A stretch of 64,000 nt of DNA from an uncultured bacterium (GCA_902801985.1 CADCKD010000003.1:1-64000); one strand, 5' to 3'; counted from the first letter of the stretch, positions 53,419-63,609 are shown. Translations and numbers: made by a program. The notes: a model not told the origin generated them from the sequence alone.

Positions 53419-54753
53419 ATGGTAAGACTTGAGTCAAACATTTTGGATAGGAGTGAAATACTAAAGCTGTATACAAAAGGGTATACTTATGCTGAAGATT
53501 TTAAGATAGGTATGGAATTTGAGCGACTTCCGATTTCATCAACTTCGTATAAGGCTGTTGATTATTGGGGAGATAATGGTGTTTGTGCATTTTTAGAACA
53601 ATTTGCAAGGAAAAATAACTGGGATTACATCGTGGATCAAAATAATGTTATCGGTCTTGCTAAAGGCCATGATACCATTACTTTGGAACCGGGTTCGCAA
53701 ATTGAAATTAGCACTAAGCCTGAAAGAACGATATTTGCTTTAAAAGATAAAATTGATAACATAAATTCGCATATTGCTGAAATATTTTACGGCTCAGATA
53801 TAAAACTTTTGGAATATGGGGTATCTCCGTATTCTACTTGCAAGTCTATTCATCTTATACCAAAGCGCAGATATAAAATTATGGCAAATTATTTGTGGGG
53901 AATATTGGCCGATGTTATGATGAGAGAAACGGCGGGTATTCAGTGCTGTATTGATTTTAAATCCGAAGAAGATGCTATGAGAAAGTTTAAATTGGCAAAT
54001 AAATTGGTTCCTTTTATGACTGCTATATTTGCTAATTCTCCTATAAGAGGTGGCGTAGATACTGGATATAAGTCTTTTAGGGCATTGAGCTGGTTAAATA
54101 CCGATAATGACAGATGTGGTTTTGCAGGTAAGATAAGTGAAGAATTTTCGTTTGAAGATTATATTGATTGCGTAATGAAAACTCCTATGATATTTGTTCA
54201 AAGAGATAGAATGCCTGTTGAAATGAACGGGGATATTACTTTTGAAGAATTCATGAATAAAGGATTTGAAGGGCTTTCTCCTATGATTGAAGATTATGAG
54301 CTTCAAGCGAATTTGTGTTTCCCTGAGGTAAGGTTGAGGAATTTTATAGAAATCCGTAATCACGATTGCGTTGGCGGGGATTTGAAGTATGCAATTCTTG
54401 CAATTTATAAAGGGATTTTTTATGATAATCACGCAATGGATGAATGTGAAAATCTTTTAGCTTCTCTGCAATATAAGGATTTTTCTGAGTTAAGGTACAA
54501 TGTTCCAAAACACGGACTTCAAACACCTATAAAAAAGGCTCAGGTTTTAGATTATGCAAAAACTATTCTTCAAATTGCAGAGAAATCTTTGAAAGAGGCG
54601 CAAACCGGAGAAGAATTGTTCTTGAATTCAATAAAAGAGTTTACGCTAAAAGGTAATTCTCCTGCAGATATTATTCAAAAAAAATGGAATGGCTCTTGGA
54701 ATAAGGATTTGCGTAAAATGATTAAATACTTATCGCAAATGTCTGAGTGTTAA
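53419..54753 (+). CDS. gshA: Glutamate-cysteine ligase (GCS2 family)
   Basis: 444 residues with the GCS2 landmarks: KIGMEFERLPIS near 30-41 (metal-binding Glu), the LEPGSQIEISTKPE block near 94-107, GVSPYST, RETAGIQCCIDF near 173-184, and EVRLRNFIEIRNHDC near 302-316. It ligates glutamate and cysteine to gamma-glutamylcysteine, the first step to glutathione. The family includes cyanobacterial and plant-type enzymes. AAAGGGA precedes the start. No gshB is in the window, so glutathione itself is not assured. Confidence 0.85.
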   Translation: MVRLESNILDRSEILKLYTKGYTYAEDFKIGMEFERLPISSTSYKAVDYWGDNGVCAFLEQFARKNNWDYIVDQNNVIGLAKGHDTITLEPGSQIEISTKPERTIFALKDKIDNINSHIAEIFYGSDIKLLEYGVSPYSTCKSIHLIPKRRYKIMANYLWGILADVMMRETAGIQCCIDFKSEEDAMRKFKLANKLVPFMTAIFANSPIRGGVDTGYKSFRALSWLNTDNDRCGFAGKISEEFSFEDYIDCVMKTPMIFVQRDRMPVEMNGDITFEEFMNKGFEGLSPMIEDYELQANLCFPEVRLRNFIEIRNHDCVGGDLKYAILAIYKGIFYDNHAMDECENLLASLQYKDFSELRYNVPKHGLQTPIKKAQVLDYAKTILQIAEKSLKEAQTGEELFLNSIKEFTLKGNSPADIIQKKWNGSWNKDLRKMIKYLSQMSEC

Positions 54754-54808
54754 CTTTACATTGTGCGAAATGTATTATAAAATTGAGCCTGAAAGAGAGA
54801 GGTATATT

Positions 54809-55912
54809 ATGGAAAATATATGGGATAAATATGCAAAAGTTTTAGTTGATTATTCTACGAATGTTCAAAAGGGTGAACTTGTTGTTATAAGTACATCCTC
54901 AATTAAAGCAAAAGATTTGGTCAGAGCAATATATAAAAGAGTTTTGCAAAAAGGTGCAAATCCCGTTTTAAGGACCGGATTTGGCGATATGGCAGAAATT
55001 TATATGAAATATGCGAGCGATGAACAATTAGATTATGTTGATCCTATGACAAGGTTAGAATATGAAAAGGCGGATGTATTTATTTCATTAGGTGCACCAT
55101 TAAATACCAAGGCTATGGCGAAAGCTGATTTAGGTAAAATGTCGCGCAGAGGAAAAGCCACAAAGCCTCTTTCAGAATTAATGCTCTCAAGAGCTGCAAA
55201 AGGCGAACTAAAATGGGTTATTGCCGATGTTCCGACTCATGCGCTTGCACAAGAAGCAAATATGTCACTGGATGAATATACAGATTTCTTGTTTAAATCT
55301 TGTTATTTGGATTTGGAAGATCCTGTGGCGAAATTAAAAGAATTGGATGTTGAACAAACCCGCTGGGCGCAGTATTTAAACGGAGTCAAAGAACTTCGTA
55401 TCGTTGGTGATAAAACAGATATTACATTCAACGTTGAAGGCAGAAAATGGATTAGTTGTTCAGGGTTAAACAATTATCCTGATGGAGAAGTGTTTACTTC
55501 CCCTGTTGAAGACGGTATAAACGGTGAAATATTCTTTGATTTCCCTCAAAATTACCGTGGCAACAGTGCAAAAGATGTTCATTTATGGATAGAAAAAGGC
55601 CAAGTTGTGAGGACGGAAGCATCTTCCGGTCAAGAGTTCTTAGAAGCAATGCTAAATATGGATGAAGGCTCTCATGGCATCGGAGAAATTGCATTTGGAA
55701 CAAATTTTGAAGTTCAAGATGTAACAGGCAATATTCTTTTTGATGAAAAAATTGGGGGTGCTATTCATATGGCTGTAGGTGCTTCTTATCCGGAAACTGG
55801 CGGAAAGAATGTATCAGGACTTCATTGGGATATGATTAAAAATATGAAAAATGGCGGGAAGGCTTATGCTGACGGCAAACTAATTTATGAAAACGGCAGA
55901 TTTGTGATATAG
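54809..55912 (+). CDS. M29-family aminopeptidase (AmpS/PepS type)
   Basis: 367 residues: KGELVVISTSSIKAKDLVRAIY at the N-terminus, then EVFTSPVEDGINGEIFFDFP near 229-248 with metal-ligand Glu, GEIAFGTNFEVQD, HMAVGASYPETGG and SGLHWDMI near 341-348, supplying the Glu, His, Tyr and Asp ligands of the two-metal site. It releases N-terminal residues from peptides in the cytoplasm. The start at ATG 54809 follows AGAGAGG. The longer frame from 54761 has no ribosome site. ispE follows after 1 nt. Confidence 0.87.
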   Translation: MENIWDKYAKVLVDYSTNVQKGELVVISTSSIKAKDLVRAIYKRVLQKGANPVLRTGFGDMAEIYMKYASDEQLDYVDPMTRLEYEKADVFISLGAPLNTKAMAKADLGKMSRRGKATKPLSELMLSRAAKGELKWVIADVPTHALAQEANMSLDEYTDFLFKSCYLDLEDPVAKLKELDVEQTRWAQYLNGVKELRIVGDKTDITFNVEGRKWISCSGLNNYPDGEVFTSPVEDGINGEIFFDFPQNYRGNSAKDVHLWIEKGQVVRTEASSGQEFLEAMLNMDEGSHGIGEIAFGTNFEVQDVTGNILFDEKIGGAIHMAVGASYPETGGKNVSGLHWDMIKNMKNGGKAYADGKLIYENGRFVI

Positions 55913-55913
55913 T

Positions 55914-56714
55914 ATGGAAACAATTAAAATAAAATGTCCAGCAAAAATAAATTTGAACCTGAAAGTAACCCGCAAGAGGCCTGACGGTTTTCATGATATT
56001 GAAAGTGTTATGCAAACAATCAGTTTGTATGATTATTTGCAAATCTGCGTGGAAGATAGTGAAGAAAATGTCATAAATTTGTCAGGTAACAGTCCTGAAA
56101 TTCCTTATAATGAGCATAATCTTGTTTATAAGGCGGTTTTGTTGTATCTTTCTGAATCCGGATTAAATAATAAAAAAATCAGTATTAATATTGAAAAAAA
56201 TATTCCTGTTGCTGCGGGCCTTGCGGGAGGAAGTACCGATGCTGCCGGAACTTTGTACGGCTTAAACAAAATATTTAAATGCTTTGATGATAAGAAACTG
56301 CATTCATTGTGTGCCGCTCTCGGTTCTGATTTGAATGTTTGCCTTATGGGGGGTAGAATTCTTGCAAAAGGCAGGGGTGAAATAATACAACCCTACAAGT
56401 TTGAGCCGTTTAATCTTAGTTTGATTAAGCCGATAGGCTTAGGGATAAGTGCAAAAGAGGCTTATACAAAATTCTCATACAAGTTTGAGAATAATATTGA
56501 TGTTGACAGACGTGCGGATTTTGAAAATGACCTTGAGTGGGCGATAATTAATGACTATCCGCAATTATTGAAAATCAAATCTGAGTATATGAATTCTGTT
56601 ATGACAGGTTCCGGGTCAACATATTTTATCATAGGCAAAGAATTTCAACCTCAAGAAGGTTTTGACGTTTGGAATAATCTTGAAGCTATTTCAAAAGGTG
56701 TTTGTGAATATTAA
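55914..56714 (+). CDS. ispE: 4-diphosphocytidyl-2-C-methyl-D-erythritol kinase
   Basis: The 266-residue GHMP kinase has the substrate motif CPAKINLNLKVTRKRPDGFHDIESVM (8-33), the phosphate loop PVAAGLAGGSTDAAG (98-112), and a C-terminal MTGSGSTYFII loop. It phosphorylates CDP-methylerythritol in the MEP isoprenoid pathway, so this organism makes isoprenoids by the non-mevalonate route. It starts 1 nt after the aminopeptidase and overlaps the convergent dnaB by 4 bp. Confidence 0.93.
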   Translation: METIKIKCPAKINLNLKVTRKRPDGFHDIESVMQTISLYDYLQICVEDSEENVINLSGNSPEIPYNEHNLVYKAVLLYLSESGLNNKKISINIEKNIPVAAGLAGGSTDAAGTLYGLNKIFKCFDDKKLHSLCAALGSDLNVCLMGGRILAKGRGEIIQPYKFEPFNLSLIKPIGLGISAKEAYTKFSYKFENNIDVDRRADFENDLEWAIINDYPQLLKIKSEYMNSVMTGSGSTYFIIGKEFQPQEGFDVWNNLEAISKGVCEY

Positions 56715-58102
56715 AACGCATCGAATGAATCGTTTGTAAGCGGGTTTTTGAATTTTGTAATATTTGCTTGGAATAACAATTTTACGGTATCAACGGGGCC
56801 GTTTCTGTGTTTTGCAATAATTACTTCTGATAAACCTTTAGAAGTTGCTTTGATACTTTCTTCTTCTTCGCTTTCCTCAGGTTTTGCGTAATAATCCGCA
56901 CGATAAATAAACATAACAATATCTGCGTCTTGTTCGATAGATCCTGATTCTCTCAAATCTGACAACATTGGACGTTTATCATTTCTTGATTCAACTGCAC
57001 GTGATAATTGAGAAAGTGCAATAACCGGCACATCAAGTTCCTTTGCAAGGATTTTTAACCCTCTTGATATTGCGGAAATTTGTTGTAATCGGTCATCATT
57101 ACCCGAACTTTCCATAAGTTGCAAGTAGTCTATAACAACAAGTCCTAAATCTTTTTCTTGAGATTTTAATCTGCGGCATTTTGTACGGATATCTGTTAAC
57201 GTACATCCTCCGGAATCATCAATATAAATTTTTGCCTGACTAAAATCATCCATAGCCATTGTAAGTTTATCCCAGTCTTTTTGCTGCATGTTCCCTGTTT
57301 TAAGTCTTTGAGCATCAACTTCCGCAAAAGAGCAGAGCATTCTCTGTACAAGCTGCGGGGCTGACATTTCAAGTGAGAATATGCACACAGGAACTTTTTC
57401 TTTTATTGCGACATTTTGCGCTATGTTTAATGCTAATGCGGTTTTCCCCATTGCAGGTCTGGCTGCTAGGATTATTAAATCTGATTTATTTAAACCGTTT
57501 AATAGGGTGTCAAGCTCGTTAAAGCCTGTTCGCAAACCTGTTAACTCGTCGCTGTGGTTGTATCTGTACTCAATTTTGTCATAAGCATCAAGTACTAAAT
57601 CTTTCATCGGTTTAAGGTCGGAAGTGTTTTTATTTGAACCTATTTCATAGATAAGGCGTTCTGCTTTTTCTAAAGATGCAGAGCTTGGTTCTAAATCGTA
57701 ACCTGTGCTTACAATTTCAGACCCTGCAGTAATTAATGCACGTTTAGTTGCTTTTTCTGCAATAATTTTTGCATAATATGCAACGTTTGATGTTGTGATA
57801 GTATTTTCTGCAAGTTCGTTTATATATGCTCTGCCTCCTGCGGCTTCCAATTTGCCATTGTAGCTTAAAACATCCGAAACTGAAACAATATCAATATTAT
57901 CATTGTTATTAAACAGTTGAAGCATAGCTTCATAAATATACCTGTGTGCAGGTTTGTAAAAAGCTGATGGGTGCAAAGCATCTGATACTTTCGCAAGACA
58001 AGCCGGATTGACTAATATTGCCCCAATAATCGCTTCTTCTGCTTCTATGTTTTGTGGAATCAAACTCTCATCGACAGCTTTTGGTTTTGTTTTTACAGGC
58101 AT
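56711..58102 (-). CDS. dnaB: Replicative DNA helicase DnaB
   Basis: 463 residues: N-terminal DnaB domain (QNIEAEEAIIGAILVNP onward, about 17-120), linker helix, then the RecA-like domain with Walker A AARPAMGKTA near 214-223, Walker B LVVIDYLQLM near 323-332, and SRAVESRNDKRPMLSDLRESGSIEQDAD near 367-394. It unwinds DNA ahead of the fork. No intein interrupts it. GGGGAAG precedes the ATG. Confidence 0.95.
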   Translation of the reverse strand: MPVKTKPKAVDESLIPQNIEAEEAIIGAILVNPACLAKVSDALHPSAFYKPAHRYIYEAMLQLFNNNDNIDIVSVSDVLSYNGKLEAAGGRAYINELAENTITTSNVAYYAKIIAEKATKRALITAGSEIVSTGYDLEPSSASLEKAERLIYEIGSNKNTSDLKPMKDLVLDAYDKIEYRYNHSDELTGLRTGFNELDTLLNGLNKSDLIILAARPAMGKTALALNIAQNVAIKEKVPVCIFSLEMSAPQLVQRMLCSFAEVDAQRLKTGNMQQKDWDKLTMAMDDFSQAKIYIDDSGGCTLTDIRTKCRRLKSQEKDLGLVVIDYLQLMESSGNDDRLQQISAISRGLKILAKELDVPVIALSQLSRAVESRNDKRPMLSDLRESGSIEQDADIVMFIYRADYYAKPEESEEEESIKATSKGLSEVIIAKHRNGPVDTVKLLFQANITKFKNPLTNDSFDAF

Positions 58103-58174
58103 AATATACTTCCCCTTTTTAATATATTAGTACAGAAAAAATTCTTCGCCTTTGATTATTAAGAATATTTTTAC

Positions 58175-58210
58175 AAAAAAAAGACCAATTTCTATAAATT
58201 GGTCTTTTTT
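58175..58210 (-). terminator. Intrinsic terminator of ileS
   Basis: AAGACCAATTT (58181-58191) pairs with AAATTGGTCTT (58196-58206). T runs flank both sides, so on the minus strand it ends ileS, with eight T after the stem. Confidence 0.88.
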
Positions 58211-58221
58211 GTATGTTATTT

Positions 58222-61032
58222 TTATTTTACAGCTTCCGCGCATTCAGGACAAATGCCGTCAGTGTTTAGTTCTCTATACTTCCAGCAGCGGCAGCATTTT
58301 TCGCCTTTAGCTTTTACAACCCAAACTTCGTAACCATCTTCTGAGTATTCGTTTAGCACTTCTTCAGATGGTTTCGCATCTATAAGTGCGGCTTGAGATA
58401 CGATATAAATATCTGCTAAATCGCATTCATTAGCCTTTAATACGGCATCATCTTCCGCTTTTAAGTATATGCCGACTTCTAAAGCACTTCCTACTTTTTT
58501 GTCCGCTCTTAAAGGTTCAATGGCACGAGTTACAACCTCTCTGGATTTCAAAATTTTTGCAAAATCTTGTTCAAGCTGCTCATTGTTCCATTCAGGTCGT
58601 GCAATAGGGAAATCTGCTAATAAAATACTGATTAAACCGCCTTTTTGTGCTTCAGGAACACTCTGCCAAATGTCTTCTGCTTGATGCGGCATAACTGGTG
58701 TCAAAATTCTAACTAATGCCATCAAGTTTTCGTATAAAACGGTTTGACAAGCACGGCGAGATAAAGATTTTTTGCCGGCTGTATACAATCTGTCTTTTAC
58801 AATATCAAGATAGAATGAACTTAAATCAACTGCTGCAAAGTTTTGTAAGCATTGGAAATACTTATAAAACTCGTAAGCTTCAAAGCTTTGTGTAACTTCT
58901 TCGATCAATTTATTTAATTTGTGAAGTGCAAACTTGTCGATTAATTTTAGATCTTCATAAGGTACGTAATCTTTTGCAGGATCAAAATCAAACAAGTTAC
59001 CAATTAAGAAACGTGCGGTATTTCTTGTCTTTTTAAATATTTCTGCAAGTTGTCCGATGATATTGTTTCCAATTTTAATGTCGTTTTTATAATCAACAGA
59101 TGCCGCCCAAAGTCTTAAAATATCAGCTCCGTAGTTTTTGATAATATCATCAGGTCTTATATAGTTGCCCAAAGATTTAGACATTTTTCTTCCGTCTTCT
59201 CCAAATACAAATCCGTGAGTAAGTACTTGTTTGTATGGAGCTTTGCCTTGAGTTGCAATTGAGGTTAGTAAAGATGATTGGAACCAGCCTCTGTGTTGGT
59301 CTGAACCTTCCAAATACATATCAACAGGAGTATGACCAAGTTCCTCTGCTCTTTTTTCTACAACTGCTCTCCAGGATACTCCGGAATCAAACCAGACATC
59401 CATAATATCTTTTTCTTTACGGAAGTGTGTTTTGCCGCATTTTGGACATTTGAATCCTGCAGGAAGTAATTCTTCTGCACTGTGATTTACCCAGGCATCA
59501 GAACTTTCTTTTTCAAAGATGCGTGCAACATTTTCAATTGTTTCGTCGCTGCAGATAACTTCTCCGCATTCTTCACAGTAGAATATCGGAATAGGTACAC
59601 CCCAGGCTCTTTGTCTTGAAATACACCAATCCGTTCTTCCTGCAACCATATTACCAATACGGCTTTCCCCGCTTGATGGTATCCATTTTACATTGTGAAT
59701 TGCATCCATTGCTTGTTGTCTGAATTTGTCAACCTTAACAAACCATTGAGGTGTTGCTCTGTATATTACAGGGTGTTTACATCTCCAACAATGAGGATAT
59801 GAGTGGTTAATTTCATTCTGGTAAACTAAAGCATTTACCCCTTCAAGCATATCAATAACCATATCATTACCTTTGTAATACGGAACACCAACAAGCTCAG
59901 GTATTCCTACTTCTTCTTTCCAGCATCCTGTAGCGTCAAGTGGTGAAAATACTTCAACTCCATATTTAACACCAACTTCGTAGTCCTCAAGACCGTGTCC
60001 GGGAGCCGTATGTACCAAACCAGTACCGGCATCCAATGTTACGTGTTCACCTAAAATAATTTTAGATTTTCTATCTACTAGCGGATGTTTAGTGTTCATA
60101 AGTTCAAAATCTTGTCCGATAGCTGTACCGACAATTTTGATATCACTTTCTTCCCAGCCAACGTCTGTAAGGAATGTTCCCAACAAGTCTGTTGCAGCTA
60201 CATAAATATCTCCGCTGTATTCAAAGAATGTGTATTCAAATCTTGGGTGCATTGATATTGCAACGTTTGACGGAATTGTCCAAGGAGTTGTTGTCCAAAT
60301 TATTGCATAAACTTTTTTGCCTTGAGTATCAATCATATTTTTAATTTTTAGCATTGAATCTTCATCAAATTCAAATCTTACATAGATTGATTTTGACGAG
60401 ATATCTGCGTATTCAACTTCTGCTTCTGCTAAAGCTGTTTCGCAAGATGCACACCAGTATACCGGTTTTAAACCTTTTTCAATATATCCTTTTTTATACA
60501 TTTCGCCAAATACGCGGACTTGTTCTGCTTCGTATTCAGGTTTAATTGTCAAATATGGATCGTCCCAATTGCCTAAAACACCGAGTCTTTTGAATTCACT
60601 TTCTTGGCCTTTTAGGCTGTTTGCAGCGTATTCACGGCATTTTTCTCTAAGTTCACCTTCCGTGATTGAGTGTCTGCCGCCTTTAATATTTTTTACTACG
60701 GCATTTTCAATTGGCAGCCCGTGCCCATCATAGCCCGGAACCATTGGTGCGTAGTAACCTTTCATAGTTTTATATTTAATTAAAATATCTTTTAAGATTT
60801 TGTTTAAAGCTGTTCCAACGTGAATTTTACCTGAACTCAAGTATGGCGGACCGTCGTGTAAAACAAAAGAGTTTGCCTTATCACGATTTGATAGCATTTT
60901 GTTATAAATGTCATTTTCTTCCCAAAATTTTTGGATTTCAGGTTCTCTTTGAGTTGCATTTGCTCTCATTGCCAGTGTAGTTTGCGGCAGATTTAATGTG
61001 TCTTTGTACTGTTTTTGTGTTGTTTCTGTCAT
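58222..61032 (-). CDS. ileS: Isoleucyl-tRNA synthetase
   Basis: The 936-residue class I synthetase has a HIGH-type motif GKIHVGTALNKI (HVGT variant), a large editing domain (TTTPWTIPSN, then GTGLVHTAPGHGLEDYEVG), EDGRKMSKSLGN, an anticodon-binding domain, and a C-terminal zinc finger CCRCWKY/CPEC. Length and layout match the bacterial IleS1 type. AAAGGAAAGATAA lies upstream of the ATG. No T-box leader is seen, and upstream is the symporter gene 18 nt away, likely in the same unit. Confidence 0.96.
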   Translation of the reverse strand: MTETTQKQYKDTLNLPQTTLAMRANATQREPEIQKFWEENDIYNKMLSNRDKANSFVLHDGPPYLSSGKIHVGTALNKILKDILIKYKTMKGYYAPMVPGYDGHGLPIENAVVKNIKGGRHSITEGELREKCREYAANSLKGQESEFKRLGVLGNWDDPYLTIKPEYEAEQVRVFGEMYKKGYIEKGLKPVYWCASCETALAEAEVEYADISSKSIYVRFEFDEDSMLKIKNMIDTQGKKVYAIIWTTTPWTIPSNVAISMHPRFEYTFFEYSGDIYVAATDLLGTFLTDVGWEESDIKIVGTAIGQDFELMNTKHPLVDRKSKIILGEHVTLDAGTGLVHTAPGHGLEDYEVGVKYGVEVFSPLDATGCWKEEVGIPELVGVPYYKGNDMVIDMLEGVNALVYQNEINHSYPHCWRCKHPVIYRATPQWFVKVDKFRQQAMDAIHNVKWIPSSGESRIGNMVAGRTDWCISRQRAWGVPIPIFYCEECGEVICSDETIENVARIFEKESSDAWVNHSAEELLPAGFKCPKCGKTHFRKEKDIMDVWFDSGVSWRAVVEKRAEELGHTPVDMYLEGSDQHRGWFQSSLLTSIATQGKAPYKQVLTHGFVFGEDGRKMSKSLGNYIRPDDIIKNYGADILRLWAASVDYKNDIKIGNNIIGQLAEIFKKTRNTARFLIGNLFDFDPAKDYVPYEDLKLIDKFALHKLNKLIEEVTQSFEAYEFYKYFQCLQNFAAVDLSSFYLDIVKDRLYTAGKKSLSRRACQTVLYENLMALVRILTPVMPHQAEDIWQSVPEAQKGGLISILLADFPIARPEWNNEQLEQDFAKILKSREVVTRAIEPLRADKKVGSALEVGIYLKAEDDAVLKANECDLADIYIVSQAALIDAKPSEEVLNEYSEDGYEVWVVKAKGEKCCRCWKYRELNTDGICPECAEAVK

Positions 61033-61050
61033 TTATCTTTCCTTTATCTA

Positions 61051-62322
61051 TTATTGATTTACTTCTACTAATTTGGTTTGTGTGTTATTTATATACGTTT
61101 TCATTTTGTCATAATCAAATGCATTTTCCCACCTTGCGATGACAACGGTTGCAACACAGTTGCCTACAAGATTTACAGTAGTTCTTCCCATATCAAGAAT
61201 TTGATCTATACCAAGTAATATTGCAACGCCGATTAATGGAATATTAAAACTTGCGAGTGTCCCCGCAAGAACAACAAGAGAAACTCTCGGAACTCCTGCA
61301 ATTCCCTTGCTTGTAAGCATTAGTGCAAGCATCATCAAAATTTGCTGGTTAATATCAAGATTAATTCCGCATATCTGCGAAGAAAATACTACAGCCATTG
61401 CAAGATATAATGTGCTTCCGTCAAGGTTAAAAGTGTATCCTGCTGGCATTACAAAGCTGACAATATTTTGTGGAACTCCAAATTTTTCCATAAGTTCTAT
61501 TGCTTTTGGGAACGCTGCTTCAGAACTTGCAGTGGTAAATGCCAATATTGCCGGTTCCTGTATAACTCTGAGCAGGCTGCGAAGTGATATTCTTGCGTAT
61601 TTGCAAGCAATAAACAATACCAATAAAACAAATACGGCAAGTGCAGTGTATAGCGAGAATATTACTTTTGCGTAATTTTTTAATATGGATAATCCGTTTG
61701 TTCCTACCGTTGATGCAATAGCACCAAATATACCTAATGGTGCAAAATACATTACGTATTCAGTAAATTTAAACATTATTTGTGACACAGAATCAAGTAA
61801 TGTCATTACAGGTTTTGATTTTTCACCTACTGCACATATTGCAACTGCAAAGAATATTGAAAATACGACAATTTGCAGTAAGTTCCCTTCAGACATTGCC
61901 TGTACAATACTTGTAGGGAATATGTTCATTACCATTTCTGATATTGAAGTATGCGGGGTTGTTACAGCCATAAGCCCTGCTTCTTTTAATAGCTCAGGGT
62001 TAGCAACAGCTCCGCCAAAACCTTTTCCGGGGTTAAATATATTACCCATTGTCAAACCGATTATCAGCGCAAGTGTCGTTACTATTTCAAAATAGATGAT
62101 TGTTTTTAAACCGATTTTGCCAAGTTTTTTTACATCACTATGGCCTGCAATGCCGCTAACTAATGTTGCAAATAACAACGGCGCTATAATCATTTTTACC
62201 ATTCGTAGAAATATTACGGCAAAAGTTTTCATCTTAACCGCACTGTGGGGGCAAAAATGACCAAAAACAACGCCCAGCACTAACGCTGCAAATATAAAAA
62301 ATGTCAGTTTCGATTGTTTCAA
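61051..62322 (-). CDS. Dicarboxylate/amino acid:cation symporter (DAACS family, GltP/DctA-like)
   Basis: 423 residues with about eight helices and two re-entrant loops. Family signatures: LRMVKMIIAPLLFATLVSGIAG near 40-61, the serine-rich TTASSEAAFPKA of HP1, the TM7 motif PAGYTFNLDGST, and MLTSKGIAGVPRVSLVVLAGTL near TM8. It imports glutamate, aspartate or C4-dicarboxylates with Na+ or H+. The start is TTG 62322, with GAGAGG 7 nt upstream. Confidence 0.9.
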   Translation of the reverse strand: MKQSKLTFFIFAALVLGVVFGHFCPHSAVKMKTFAVIFLRMVKMIIAPLLFATLVSGIAGHSDVKKLGKIGLKTIIYFEIVTTLALIIGLTMGNIFNPGKGFGGAVANPELLKEAGLMAVTTPHTSISEMVMNIFPTSIVQAMSEGNLLQIVVFSIFFAVAICAVGEKSKPVMTLLDSVSQIMFKFTEYVMYFAPLGIFGAIASTVGTNGLSILKNYAKVIFSLYTALAVFVLLVLFIACKYARISLRSLLRVIQEPAILAFTTASSEAAFPKAIELMEKFGVPQNIVSFVMPAGYTFNLDGSTLYLAMAVVFSSQICGINLDINQQILMMLALMLTSKGIAGVPRVSLVVLAGTLASFNIPLIGVAILLGIDQILDMGRTTVNLVGNCVATVVIARWENAFDYDKMKTYINNTQTKLVEVNQ

Positions 62323-62386
62323 GGCATACCTCTCAAAACAAATTATAAATCAAACATAGGGTAAAAACACAAAGTTTTTCTATATT

Positions 62387-63574
62387 TTACAAAATATTAA
62401 TGTCTAATTTCTGTGCTAATTCACTCAACATATAAAAAGATCCGCAGATTATATTCAATTTCCCGTCATTAAAAGGAATCTGAATATCCGAAGTCAGCTC
62501 TTTACCTTGAACAGGAGAAGCTTTTTGTAATTCCTCAAATGTGGCGGAATTTGGATTACAAAAGTGATAAAAATATACTTCATCATTATTTTTTAGCAGT
62601 TGATTAAGCATTTTAGGGTAATCTTTATTTCTCAAACAACCAAAAATAAATCTTCTTTTTTCAAACGGGTAATACAACTCTAAATTTTTTATAAGTGAAC
62701 TTATTCCATTAGGGTTGTGGGCTCCGTCTATTATTAGATTTTTGTCTTTTATATACTGAAATCTGCAAGGATGATGAACGTTTGCCAATCCGTTATCAAT
62801 CACATCCTGAGTTATGTTTGGGAAGCAAGTATCAATAGCGGCAAGCGCAAGTGAGAGATTTTCCTGTTGGTTAATTCCTTTTAATGAAAGTTTATCTGTA
62901 TTTGAATAAGGTATAATGACCTCTAACGGTGCGTCAACTTCCATTGCTTTATCATAAAATGCTTCTTTGCCTTCGCATACTATACAAGGACAGTGTGGTT
63001 TTATTATTCCTGCTTTTTCTGCGGCGATTTTATCTGTTGTATTTCCGAGTTTTTCTGTATGATCCATATCTATATGAGTTATTATTGAACACAAGTTCTT
63101 TTTTATAACATTTGTAGCATCTAATCTGCCGCCAAGTCCTGTTTCTAATACGACAACTTCAACATTGTTATCTGCAAAATATTTGAACATAACTGATGTC
63201 AAAATTTCAAATTCCGTTAAATCAATATTGTTTTCATTCGCGAGGTCTGTTATTTCAAGTACATACCCTGCAAAGTCGGTATCTGATATTTGTAGACCAT
63301 TTATTTGAATTCTTTCTGTGTATCTGAAAATGTGCGGACTTGTGTACATTCCGACTTTTTTGCCTGCTTCTTTTAGGATGGATGCGAGTATTGCGCAAAC
63401 AGAACCTTTTCCGTTTGTGCCTGCAACATGAATGCAATTTAGTTTGTCTTGAGGATTTCCTAAAAGCTCCAAAATTGACGAAATTCTTTCTAAGCCCAGA
63501 GAAACTCTAAATTTCCCCGCAGAAGTCAAAATATCTGTTGCTTGTGTATAATTATAGTTCTCTTTCCTATCCAT
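62387..63574 (-). CDS. folC: Dihydrofolate synthase / folylpolyglutamate synthase
   Basis: The 395-residue Mur-ligase-type enzyme has ATP-binding HVAGTNGKGSVCAI (49-62), YTSPHIFRYTERIQING near 76-92, ETGLGGRLDATNVI near 145-158, HIDMDHTEKLG and DGAHNPNGISSL in the C-terminal domain. It adds glutamate to dihydropteroate and folates. TAAAAT lies exactly 6 nt before the ATG with no Shine-Dalgarno. It is divergent from the transglycosylase at 63658. Confidence 0.93.
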   Translation of the reverse strand: MDRKENYNYTQATDILTSAGKFRVSLGLERISSILELLGNPQDKLNCIHVAGTNGKGSVCAILASILKEAGKKVGMYTSPHIFRYTERIQINGLQISDTDFAGYVLEITDLANENNIDLTEFEILTSVMFKYFADNNVEVVVLETGLGGRLDATNVIKKNLCSIITHIDMDHTEKLGNTTDKIAAEKAGIIKPHCPCIVCEGKEAFYDKAMEVDAPLEVIIPYSNTDKLSLKGINQQENLSLALAAIDTCFPNITQDVIDNGLANVHHPCRFQYIKDKNLIIDGAHNPNGISSLIKNLELYYPFEKRRFIFGCLRNKDYPKMLNQLLKNNDEVYFYHFCNPNSATFEELQKASPVQGKELTSDIQIPFNDGKLNIICGSFYMLSELAQKLDINIL

Positions 63575-63580
63575 AAGACT

Positions 63581-63609
63581 ATTTTACAACAAATATTAAA
63601 GAGTATTAA
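63581..63609 (-). promoter_or_regulatory. Promoter of folC, leaderless arrangement
   Basis: On the minus strand TTAATA (63609-63604), 17 nt and TAAAAT (63586-63581), then 6 nt to the ATG at 63574. Confidence 0.5.
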
